Shown piece after piece: positions 1 through 5,036 of a stretch of DNA of 8,128 bases. Below the pieces are notes generated by a model. The model saw nothing but the letters and a program-made list of their open reading frames with translations, was not told the origin of the DNA and did not search any database. The first letter of the stretch is position 1, and each line of letters opens with the position of its first letter. Origin of the DNA: Opitutus sp. GAS368 (GTDB lineage Bacteria; Verrucomicrobiota; Verrucomicrobiae; Opitutales; UBA953). The DNA lies in NCBI GenBank assembly GCA_943332745.1, contig CALQQQ010000044.1:1-8128 (forward strand), read 5' to 3'. The translations under genes were made by a program, and so were the position numbers.

Positions 1-591
1 GCCGACTACCGCGTGAAGAGCCGCCAGGATGCCAAGCCGGCGGATTGCGTGTCCGACGCCAAGGCCTGCGTGCGCTGGGTCCGCGCCAACGCCGTTCGTC
101 TCGGCATCGACCCGGAGCGTATCGCCGTCGGCGGCGGTTCGGCTGGTGGTCACCTCGCGGCTTCCGTGGGCACCTTGCCCGGGCTCGACACCGCGAAGGA
201 TGACAAGTCCGTCTCTTGTCGGCCCAACGCGCTTGTGCTCTTCAATCCCGGCACAGTGATGGCGCCCTTCCCCGGCCTCGACTTCAAAGGCTTCGGTGCT
301 GACCTGAATAAGGAGAAATTCGGCTGCGAACCCACCGAGATTTCACCGATCCATCACGTCAAGAAAGGCACCCCGCCCACGATTATCTTCCACGGTAAGG
401 CCGATACGACCGTGCCGTATGCAACCGTGGAGAAATTCGCCGAGGTCATGAAGGCTGCCGGCAACCGCTGCGACCTCATAGGCTATGAAGGCCAGCCGCA
501 CAGCTTCTTCAATAAATCGAAGTATGCCGAGACCCTTGCGGCCGCCGACGACTTCCTTGTCTCCATAGGCTACCTGGCCGCCAAGAAATAA
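1..591 (+). CDS. alpha/beta-hydrolase esterase (acetyl-esterase/BD-FAE-like), 5' end missing
   Basis: The reading frame is open from base 1 and ends at TAA 589-591, leaving 196 residues of the C-terminal part; the true start lies upstream. It is an alpha/beta-hydrolase of the acetyl esterase/lipase type. Visible features (window numbering) are the nucleophile elbow G-G-S-A-G with Ser47, preceded by the family-typical stretch RWVRANAVRLGIDPERIAVG. Asp135 in HGKADTTVP and His167 in QPHSFF complete a plausible Ser-Asp-His triad. Such enzymes remove acetyl or other acyl groups from carbohydrates or small esters. In this setting, 4 nt before a sulfatase start, deacylation of a decorated polysaccharide is the likely job, but this is inference. 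The missing N-terminus prevents a check for a signal peptide. The family call is firm; the substrate is unknown. Confidence 0.88.
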   Translation, partial: ADYRVKSRQDAKPADCVSDAKACVRWVRANAVRLGIDPERIAVGGGSAGGHLAASVGTLPGLDTAKDDKSVSCRPNALVLFNPGTVMAPFPGLDFKGFGADLNKEKFGCEPTEISPIHHVKKGTPPTIIFHGKADTTVPYATVEKFAEVMKAAGNRCDLIGYEGQPHSFFNKSKYAETLAAADDFLVSIGYLAAKK

Positions 592-595
592 ACCT

Positions 596-2389
596 ATGCG
601 CCTCATCCTCGCTTGCCTGCTCCTCATCGTTTATCGGCTGACCGCCGCGACGCAGCCCAATGTGATCGTGCTGCTCGCCGATGATGCTGGCTGGGGGGAT
701 TATTCCTTTAATGGCAACCGACAGCTCGCGACCCCGAACATCGATACGATCGCCAAGGCCGGGGCGCACTTCGATCGCTTCTTCGTCCAGCCAGTTTGCT
801 CCCCCACCCGTTCCGAGTTCCTGACCGGCCGCTACCACCGTCGCCTTGGCGTCACTGGCGTCTCCACCGGACATGAGCGCATGAACCTCGACGAGAAGAC
901 CTTCGCCGACTCCTTCAAGGCCGCCGGCTATGTCACGGGTATTTTTGGAAAGTGGCACAATGGTAGCCAGTGGCCTTACCACCCGCTCGCCCGGGGCTTC
1001 GACACCTTCTGGGGCTACACCTCCGGACACTGGGGCGAATATTTCGACGCCCCTCTCGAACATAATGGCGTCATGAAGTCCTCCCAAGGCTACATCGTCG
1101 ACGTCCTGACCGAAAAGGCCCTGCAGTTCATCGATCGTAATAAGTCCAAGCCCTTCCTGTGTTATGTGCCCTTCACCACGCCGCACTCACCGTTCTCCGT
1201 ACCGCCGGAGGACTGGAACCGCTTCAAAGACAAGCCCATCACCCAGACCGCCACTCAGTCTGCGCAGGAGAAACTAGACGAAACACGCTGCGCGTTGGCA
1301 ATGGTCGAGAACCAAGACCGCAACGTCGGTCGCATCCTCGCCAAGCTCAAGGAACTGAACCTCGAGAACGACACCATCGTCGTCTACTTCTCCGACAACG
1401 GACCCAACGGACACCGCTGGACCGGCGGCATGAAAGGCACCAAGGCTTCGACCGACGAAGGCGGTGTCCGCTCTCCCCTCTTCATCCGCTGGCCCGGAAA
1501 GATCGCCGCCGGCTCACAGGTGAAGCCCATCGCCGGCGCCATCGACCTCAGCCCGACGCTCCACGCGCTCGCCGGGGTGAAGCGCGTCGGCGACAAGCCG
1601 CTAGACGGCCGTGATTTGGCACCGCTCCTGCGCAAGGGCTTAGACGCTGATTGGGCGCCGCGTACTATTTTCAACTCTTGGGCCAACAACGTCAGCGCAC
1701 GCACGCAGACGCACCGCCTCGACAACGCCGGCAACCTTTTCGACATGGTCGCCGACCCGGGCCAGACCACCCCGATCCAAGCGAAACAGCCTGACCTCGC
1801 CAAGGAACTGACGAACGCAGTCGCCGCGTGGCGCAAGGAACTCGGCATCGCGACCCCCATGGGCGGCAAAGGTAAGGGCAAGGCCGCCAATGGACCCGGG
1901 ACCGGCGTCGACCCGCGCCCCTTGGCGATCGGGTATCGGGAATTCCCGATCACCATGCTCCCTGCCCGCGACGGTGAGCCGCGCGGCGAGATGCGTCGCA
2001 GCGGTAAGGCGCCCAACTCTTCCTACTTCGTGAACTGGACCAAACCGACCGACTCCGCCGTCTGGAATATCGAAGTTGTCACCGCTGGTACCTATATCGT
2101 GACGGTCGACTACACCTGCCCTAAGGCCGACGTCGGCTCGAAGCTCGAACTCTCCTTCGAAGGTACCCTGCTTAAAGGCAAAGTCACCGACGCCTGGGAT
2201 CCGCCCTTGATCACGGACCAAGACGTCGTCCCGCGCGGCACTGGCGAGTCCGTGATGAAGGTCTTTCGCACCATGACCCTCGGCGAAGTGCGCCTCGAGC
2301 CTGGCAAGGGCGAGCTCCGGCTCAGGGCTACCGAGATTCCAGGCAAGAGCGTGATGGACCTGCGGCGGGTGACGTTGACGCTGAAGTGA
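596..2389 (+). CDS. secreted type I (formylglycine) sulfatase with C-terminal beta-sandwich-like module
   Basis: This 597-aa sulfatase hydrolyses sulfate esters, probably on a polysaccharide outside the cytoplasm. Residues 1-18 form a hydrophobic signal peptide with likely cleavage after TAA. The catalytic domain spans about 20-415. Cys68 lies in CSPTRSEFLTGR, the C-x-P-x-R signature whose Cys is converted to formylglycine by a separate maturation enzyme, and Arg72 is the signature Arg. Calcium ligands are likely Asp29, Asp30, Asp267 and Asn268 (SDNG); other probable active-site residues are Lys119, His121, His197 (TTPHSPF) and Lys280. A Gly/Lys/Pro-rich linker (about 422-440) leads to residues 445-597, which are rich in predicted beta strands (NIEVVTAGTYIVTVDY and onward) and resemble the ancillary modules on PVC sulfatases; carbohydrate binding is inferred. 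The ATG is 4 nt after the esterase stop, with no Shine-Dalgarno sequence, suggesting one transcript. The exact sulfatase subfamily cannot be set by eye. Confidence 0.93.
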   Translation: MRLILACLLLIVYRLTAATQPNVIVLLADDAGWGDYSFNGNRQLATPNIDTIAKAGAHFDRFFVQPVCSPTRSEFLTGRYHRRLGVTGVSTGHERMNLDEKTFADSFKAAGYVTGIFGKWHNGSQWPYHPLARGFDTFWGYTSGHWGEYFDAPLEHNGVMKSSQGYIVDVLTEKALQFIDRNKSKPFLCYVPFTTPHSPFSVPPEDWNRFKDKPITQTATQSAQEKLDETRCALAMVENQDRNVGRILAKLKELNLENDTIVVYFSDNGPNGHRWTGGMKGTKASTDEGGVRSPLFIRWPGKIAAGSQVKPIAGAIDLSPTLHALAGVKRVGDKPLDGRDLAPLLRKGLDADWAPRTIFNSWANNVSARTQTHRLDNAGNLFDMVADPGQTTPIQAKQPDLAKELTNAVAAWRKELGIATPMGGKGKGKAANGPGTGVDPRPLAIGYREFPITMLPARDGEPRGEMRRSGKAPNSSYFVNWTKPTDSAVWNIEVVTAGTYIVTVDYTCPKADVGSKLELSFEGTLLKGKVTDAWDPPLITDQDVVPRGTGESVMKVFRTMTLGEVRLEPGKGELRLRATEIPGKSVMDLRRVTLTLK

Positions 2390-2390
2390 G

Positions 2391-2406
2391 CGCGGCAGGG
2401 GCCGCG
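2391..2406. repeat. hairpin touching the sulfatase stop codon (copy 1)
   Basis: CGCGGC (2391-2396) and GCCGCG (2401-2406) form a perfect 6-bp stem with an AGGG loop, beginning 2 nt after the TGA stop. It is followed directly by AGGGGGCACGTGGGCAAGG. The second copy at 3621-3637 has a different stem sequence in the same place. No T-run follows, so it is not a standard intrinsic terminator, although it could protect the mRNA 3' end. Confidence 0.6.
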
Positions 2407-2441
2407 AGGGGGCACGTGGGCAAGGGGACACGGGGACACGG
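2407..2441. repeat. octamer array A, copy 1 (GKGGRCAC type)
   Basis: Four octamers lie head to tail: GGGGGCAC, GTGGGCAA, GGGGACAC, GGGGACAC (2408-2439). The 35-nt block matches 3638-3672 with three mismatches and no gaps. I do not recognise the family and no coding role is apparent. Confidence 0.75.
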
Positions 2442-2497
2442 GGTATGCATGAGTGGCCCGGATGCTCAGAGGCTCGGCGGACCAGAACAAGGCAGAC

Positions 2498-2524
2498 TAG
2501 TTGACCGGTTGACCAGTGGGCCAG
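2498..2524. repeat. octamer array B, copy 1 (TTGACCRG type)
   Basis: TA, a G, then three octamers TTGACCGG, TTGACCAG and TGGGCCAG (2501-2524). The first 20 nt (2498-2517) match 3674-3693 with a single mismatch. It sits 56 nt after array A here but almost directly after it in copy 2. Confidence 0.72.
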
Positions 2525-2535
2525 GGACGCAGCTG

Positions 2536-2642
2536 GTAGGGCGTGGCTCTCCGAGCCCGCCGTTGAACGGAGAGAGAATAGGAACTCGATCGAGCTGCAT
2601 ATGTCAGTCCGCGAACGGCGGGTTAGGGACAACCCGCCCTAC
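2536..2642. repeat. REPIN-like inverted pair of GTAG-headed palindromes, copy 1
   Basis: On the + strand GTAG (2536-2539) is followed by a near-palindrome whose arms are GGCGTGGCTC (2540-2549) and GAGCCCGCC (2553-2561), with one unpaired base. On the - strand another GTAG (complement of 2639-2642) is followed by a perfect 8-bp stem formed by 2617-2624 and 2631-2638. A GTAG head plus a palindrome is the known layout of REP elements mobilised by RAYT (TnpA-REP) transposases, and two inverted REPs make a REPIN. No RAYT gene is in the window. The assignment rests on this structure and on the second pair at 3996-4134. Confidence 0.65.
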
Positions 2643-2715
2643 CACGAGGCAGTCAGCACTCAACGGGCGGCGAGGCATCCTTGACGGGGCACAGCGGCGA
2701 GACCAAGTTCGGCGC

Positions 2716-2925
2716 ATGAAGTCTATGATGCTTTTCCTGCTCGGCGTCCGCATGCTCTTCCTGGTGCTGGCCTGCTTCGGATGTATCTTCGCGATCATTT
2801 CAGGACTACGTACCGGCGTGGAGTGGTATTGGCCGGCCGGCGGAGTCCTCGGACTCGGACTGTGCGTCTTCCTGATTGGTCAGGTCTGGGCGTCGCTTAA
2901 GGCGACCTGGCAGGAGAAAAAGTAA
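2716..2925 (+). CDS. small two-helix membrane protein, unknown function
   Basis: A 69-aa protein starting MKSMMLFLLGVRM. It has two hydrophobic segments, about residues 5-29 and 39-58, separated by a short polar stretch (RTGVEWYWP), and a charged C-terminal tail ending QEKK, so it is predicted to sit in the inner membrane. I do not recognise the family. I chose ATG 2716 because the frame upstream runs through the intergenic repeats; ATG 2725 or 2728 would also work, and there is no clear ribosome binding site. The SGNH hydrolase starts 26 nt downstream, so the two may be co-transcribed. The hydrophobic pattern and the tight spacing argue for a real gene, but its short length leaves doubt. Confidence 0.6.
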   Translation: MKSMMLFLLGVRMLFLVLACFGCIFAIISGLRTGVEWYWPAGGVLGLGLCVFLIGQVWASLKATWQEKK

Positions 2926-2951
2926 GCCAAAACCTACCCCCTGCCTCTATC

Positions 2952-3620
2952 ATGCTTCGCCTATTCTTTGCGCTCGCCGCCCTACTCTGTTTCGCCGCGT
3001 CGGCCTCGGCTCAAGCGAAGCCGCAGAAGATTCTCTTCGTTGGTAACAGTATCACGTTGCACGGGCCCAAGGCTGACATCGACTGGCACGGCAACTGGGG
3101 CATGGCCGCGACCTCGCTGGATAAGGATTACGTCCACGTCGTGACGAAGGCCCTCGCCGCCAAGCAAGGGATCACACCCGTGATCATGGTCAAGAACGTC
3201 GCCGACTTCGAACGTAACCACGTCGGCTATGACATCGCTGGTAAGTATGCCGATGCCGCCGCCTTCAAGGCCGACCTTGTCATCCTGTGTATCGGCGAGA
3301 ACGTCGCCGCGCTGAAGACGCCTGAAGCCCAGGCCAAGTATCAGGAACAGGTCACCGCACTGCTTAAGACCCTCAAGTCCAACCCCCATGCAGCCGTCAT
3401 CGTCCGCAGCAGCTTCTGGGCGAACGAAGCCAAGGACAGCGCGATGCGTAAGGCCTGTGAAGCCGTCGGCGGCACGTTCGTCGACATCAGCGCCCTGGCC
3501 AAGGATGAGAAGAACTACGCCCGCTCCGAAAGGCCCTATAAGCATGCCGGTGTGGCCAATCACCCTGGTGACCGCGGGATGGCCGCGATTGCCGAGGAGA
3601 TTGTTAAAGTGGTGAAGTAG
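2952..3620 (+). CDS. secreted SGNH/GDSL-type hydrolase
   Basis: A 222-aa protein with a clear signal peptide (residues 1-20, cleavage likely at ASASA-QAK). The SGNH blocks are visible: Ser33 in VGNSIT (block I), Gly50 in GNWGM (possible block II), Asn117 in IGEN (block III) and His204 in ANHPGDRGM (block V). The family hydrolyses esters, including acetyl groups on carbohydrates, in the periplasm or outside the cell. The residue three before the catalytic His is Val201 rather than the Asp of the classic DxxH motif. Either the enzyme uses a Ser-His dyad, or an Asp such as Asp207 serves. Length suits single-domain members. No Shine-Dalgarno sequence precedes the ATG; the upstream bases are pyrimidine-rich. 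Its stop codon TAG lies inside a repeat that begins at the gene end. Substrate unknown; the sulfatase and esterase nearby point to polysaccharide decoration. Confidence 0.85.
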   Translation: MLRLFFALAALLCFAASASAQAKPQKILFVGNSITLHGPKADIDWHGNWGMAATSLDKDYVHVVTKALAAKQGITPVIMVKNVADFERNHVGYDIAGKYADAAAFKADLVILCIGENVAALKTPEAQAKYQEQVTALLKTLKSNPHAAVIVRSSFWANEAKDSAMRKACEAVGGTFVDISALAKDEKNYARSERPYKHAGVANHPGDRGMAAIAEEIVKVVK

Positions 3621-3637
3621 GCGCGACGGAGTCGCGC
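3617..3637. repeat. GTAG-headed hairpin overlapping the SGNH hydrolase stop codon (copy 2)
   Basis: GCGCGAC (3621-3627) and GTCGCGC (3631-3637) form a perfect 7-bp stem with a GGA loop. GTAG (3617-3620), whose last three bases are the TAG stop, directly precedes it, giving a REP-like layout. Similarity to the sulfatase end starts at TGAAGT (2382-2387 and 3613-3618), so the repeat appears to include the last codon and stop of both genes. Confidence 0.6.
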
Positions 3638-3672
3638 AGGGGGCACGTGGGCAAGGTGACACGTGGACACGA
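3638..3672. repeat. octamer array A, copy 2 (GKGGRCAC type)
   Basis: Octamers GGGGGCAC, GTGGGCAA, GGTGACAC and GTGGACAC (3639-3670). The 35-nt block matches 2407-2441 with three mismatches and no gaps. Confidence 0.75.
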
Positions 3673-3673
3673 G

Positions 3674-3708
3674 TAGTTGACCGGTTGATCAGTTGGCAGG
3701 TTGGCCGG
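3674..3708. repeat. octamer array B, copy 2 (TTGACCRG type)
   Basis: Four degenerate octamers lie end to end: TTGACCGG, TTGATCAG, TTGGCAGG and TTGGCCGG (3677-3708). The first 20 nt match 2498-2517 with one mismatch. Copy 1 has three octamers, so unit number varies. Confidence 0.72.
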
Positions 3709-3750
3709 GGATACAAAGAAGCAGTGCAAAGGTGCGAGACTGCGCTCCAG

Positions 3751-3786
3751 GTGGCGGGTGGCAGCCCCGGGTGGCGGGTGGCGGGA
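3751..3786. repeat. heptamer-rich GGTGGCG block, copy 1
   Basis: A 36-nt block built of GGTGGCG/GGTGGCA heptamers around a central GCCCC. It matches 3901-3936 with three mismatches, all G to A, and no gaps. Confidence 0.7.
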
Positions 3787-3816
3787 TTAACACAGCACTC
3801 AAAGGGGGCAGCATAG

Positions 3817-3870
3817 GGAGACCGGATAGTTAGCTGGGGACATATGACCGAAGCATAAATTCCGGTCTCC
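3817..3870. repeat. 10-bp perfect inverted repeat with 34-nt loop
   Basis: GGAGACCGGA (3817-3826) is the exact reverse complement of TCCGGTCTCC (3861-3870). It lies between the two GGTGGCG blocks, so those blocks flank a potential stem-loop. It could be a protein binding site, a structured RNA or the end of a small mobile repeat; nothing decides between these. Confidence 0.5.
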
Positions 3871-3900
3871 GGTTTCCTTCGGGTGAATGCATCGTTTCGG

Positions 3901-3936
3901 GTGGCAGGTGGCAGCCCCAGGTGACGGGTGGCGGGA
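3901..3936. repeat. heptamer-rich GGTGGCG block, copy 2
   Basis: Direct repeat of 3751-3786 with three G-to-A differences, at an offset of exactly 150 bases. Confidence 0.7.
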
Positions 3937-3995
3937 GAGGCAGGGCTAGGCGTGTTCTTCGTTCTTGGTTCATTGTTTTCTGCAGCGGTCTCAAG

Positions 3996-4134
3996 GTAGG
4001 GGCGGCTAAGCCGCGAGGTGGAAGCGGTTGGCGGTTAGCGGCTGGGAATACAGAGAGGCAGCGGCAGGGAATAGGAGGTCGATTGAGGTGCGAATCTCCG
4101 TCCGCGAACGGACGGCTCGGAGAGTCGTCCCTAC
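3996..4134. repeat. REPIN-like inverted pair of GTAG-headed palindromes, copy 2
   Basis: On the + strand GTAG (3996-3999) is followed by arms GCGGCT (4002-4007) and AGCCGC (4009-4014). On the - strand GTAG (complement of 4131-4134) is followed by a 9-bp stem formed by 4110-4118 and 4122-4130, with one G-T pair. The stretch 4069-4111, leading into the second palindrome, matches 2576-2618 at 35 of 43 positions with no gaps, including TCCGCGAACGG. The palindrome arms differ from copy 1 yet still pair. Confidence 0.65.
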
Positions 4135-4162
4135 CAAGAGACCTGCCTGTATCTATACCCAC

Positions 4163-4187
4163 AAAAAAGCCCCCGAGATCGGGGGCT
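4163..4187 (-). terminator. intrinsic terminator of the - strand cluster
   Basis: On the - strand the complement of 4168-4187 folds into a perfect stem, AGCCCCCG with CGGGGGCT around a 4-base loop, followed by six T residues (complement of 4163-4168). It lies about 21 nt past the stop of the DoxX-like gene, so it ends the pirin, CDGSH, DoxX-like transcript. It is the clearest intrinsic terminator in the window. Confidence 0.92.
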
Positions 4188-4208
4188 GATTCGTGATGAG
4201 CGGACGGC

Positions 4209-4697
4209 TTACTTGCCGCCGCAGCAACCGCCGGACTGACCGCCGGACTGGCCGTCCTTATTGCAACAACCGCAGGTGCCGAGGCACTCACCGGAACCAC
4301 AGCAGGCAAGACAGGCAAAACCCTTGCGGCCGACCCAGGCGAGGAAGAGAACGGCAAGCGTTATGACGATGACAACCGGGTCATACACCTGCTTGATCAG
4401 TAAGTTCACGAGCACGATGTTGAAGGTGATAGCACCGATCAAGGCGACACCCCAGCCACGCGAGCAGGCGCGGAGCAACAACAGACCGCCGATCACCTCA
4501 AGGACCTTGATGATGGCCAGGTAAGAAGTGCCGGTCATGGCGGTGAAGTAAGCCTTGGTCAGGGCACCGGCTTCCGGCGAGGAAGGAGCCGCAGGTGCCG
4601 GCAACACCGACTTGATCGCCGGGACGAAGAAACTCAGACCGAAGATGATGAAGGCTACCCCGAGGAGGATAGCGACGATGTTGGCAGTTTTTTTCAT
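4209..4697 (-). CDS. DoxX-like small membrane protein with cysteine-rich C-terminal tail
   Basis: A 162-aa protein with four hydrophobic segments, about residues 5-28, 58-77, 82-101 and 107-122. The pattern KVLEVIGGLLLL and a helix pair ending near WVGRKG resemble DoxX/DoxX-like membrane proteins, a group with loosely defined redox or quinone-related roles. The tail after about residue 127 is unusual: nine cysteines at 129, 132, 133, 138, 142, 144, 145, 158 and 159 among Gly, Ser and Gln, including QSGGQSGG and a final CCGGK. Such density suggests metal or iron-sulfur binding, which I infer. It starts 46 nt after the CDGSH gene and is last before a strong terminator, so it is probably the distal gene of that transcript. 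The DoxX assignment is by overall look, not a catalytic motif. Confidence 0.7.
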   Translation of the reverse strand: MKKTANIVAILLGVAFIIFGLSFFVPAIKSVLPAPAAPSSPEAGALTKAYFTAMTGTSYLAIIKVLEVIGGLLLLRACSRGWGVALIGAITFNIVLVNLLIKQVYDPVVIVITLAVLFLAWVGRKGFACLACCGSGECLGTCGCCNKDGQSGGQSGGCCGGK

Positions 4698-4743
4698 AGC
4701 AAAGGCAGGTTAGCCTAAATGACGGCGGATGAAAGGGCTAAGT

Positions 4744-4983
4744 TCAGAGGGCCTTATGGGAACCGTCGCAGAGCGCGCCCTTCTTGGAGTGCTTGCAGGC
4801 GCAGAAATACACGGTGCCGTTGGTTTCGGCCTTATAAGGGACCGGCGTGAAGGCGGAACCCTTGTGGGCGCCGTCGCAGAACGGCTGCGTCTTGCTGTGG
4901 CCGCACGAGCACCAGTAGTAGGTCTTGCCGGCTTCGACGAGGACAGGAATCGGGGACTTCTGGGGGATATGGGGGGAGGACAT
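4744..4983 (-). CDS. tandem CDGSH iron-sulfur domain protein
   Basis: A 79-aa protein carrying two CDGSH-type [2Fe-2S] motifs. The first has Cys25, Cys27, Cys36 and His40 (CSCGHSKTQPFCDGAH); the second has Cys61, Cys63, Cys72 and His76 (CACKHSKKGALCDGSH). Each 3Cys-1His set binds one [2Fe-2S] cluster in this family, as in the mitochondrial miner2/CISD3 type, where two motifs lie in one chain. There is no signal peptide or membrane segment, so it is probably a soluble cytoplasmic redox or cluster-transfer protein. It lies 53 nt after the pirin gene and 46 nt before the DoxX-like gene on the same strand. The bases before its ATG are pyrimidine-rich without a Shine-Dalgarno sequence. Family and ligands are certain; the partner protein is not known. 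Confidence 0.95.
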   Translation of the reverse strand: MSSPHIPQKSPIPVLVEAGKTYYWCSCGHSKTQPFCDGAHKGSAFTPVPYKAETNGTVYFCACKHSKKGALCDGSHKAL

Positions 4984-5036
4984 GGCGAGAAGATGACAGA
5001 GGACCGATGACAGATGAAGGATTAAAGATAGATGAA

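Larger units (their letters stand above)
2390..2715. other. repeat-filled intergenic region 1
   Basis: This stretch of 326 bases holds no convincing gene. From left to right it contains a hairpin touching the sulfatase stop codon, an array of four GKGGRCAC-type octamers, an array of three TTGACCRG-type octamers, and an inverted pair of GTAG-headed palindromes. The same modules in the same order recur in 3621-4134. One frame stays open through it into the small membrane protein, but its translation here has low complexity and follows the repeats, so I do not treat it as coding. Confidence 0.7.
3621..4208. other. repeat-filled intergenic region 2
   Basis: This stretch of 588 bases holds no convincing gene on either strand. 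It repeats the module order of region 1 (hairpin, octamer arrays A and B, REPIN-like pair), with extra material between array B and the REPIN-like pair: two heptamer-rich blocks exactly 150 bases apart and a 10-bp inverted repeat. It ends with the terminator of the - strand cluster. About 3709-3750 and 3937-3990 show nothing I can name. Confidence 0.7.

Noticed and set aside
2408..2524. CRISPR-like array
   Set aside because: Repeats are 8-base units with no unique spacers of regular length, and no cas gene is present.
1640..2632. Open frame of 330 codons on the - strand
   Set aside because: It lies opposite the sulfatase, and its start falls within the intergenic repeats; high GC content explains the long antisense frame.
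2386..2715. N-terminal extension of the small membrane protein back to a GTG at 2386
   Set aside because: The extension reads through the hairpin, both octamer arrays and the REPIN-like pair, and gives low-complexity sequence. The hydrophobic protein starts plausibly at 2716.
2982..3716. Open frame of 244 codons on the - strand
   Set aside because: It is antisense to the SGNH hydrolase, which has a signal peptide and catalytic blocks.
3921..4196. Open frame of 91 codons on the + strand in the second gap
   Set aside because: It begins in a GGTGGCG block, runs through the REPIN-like pair and ends in the terminator; no protein-like features.
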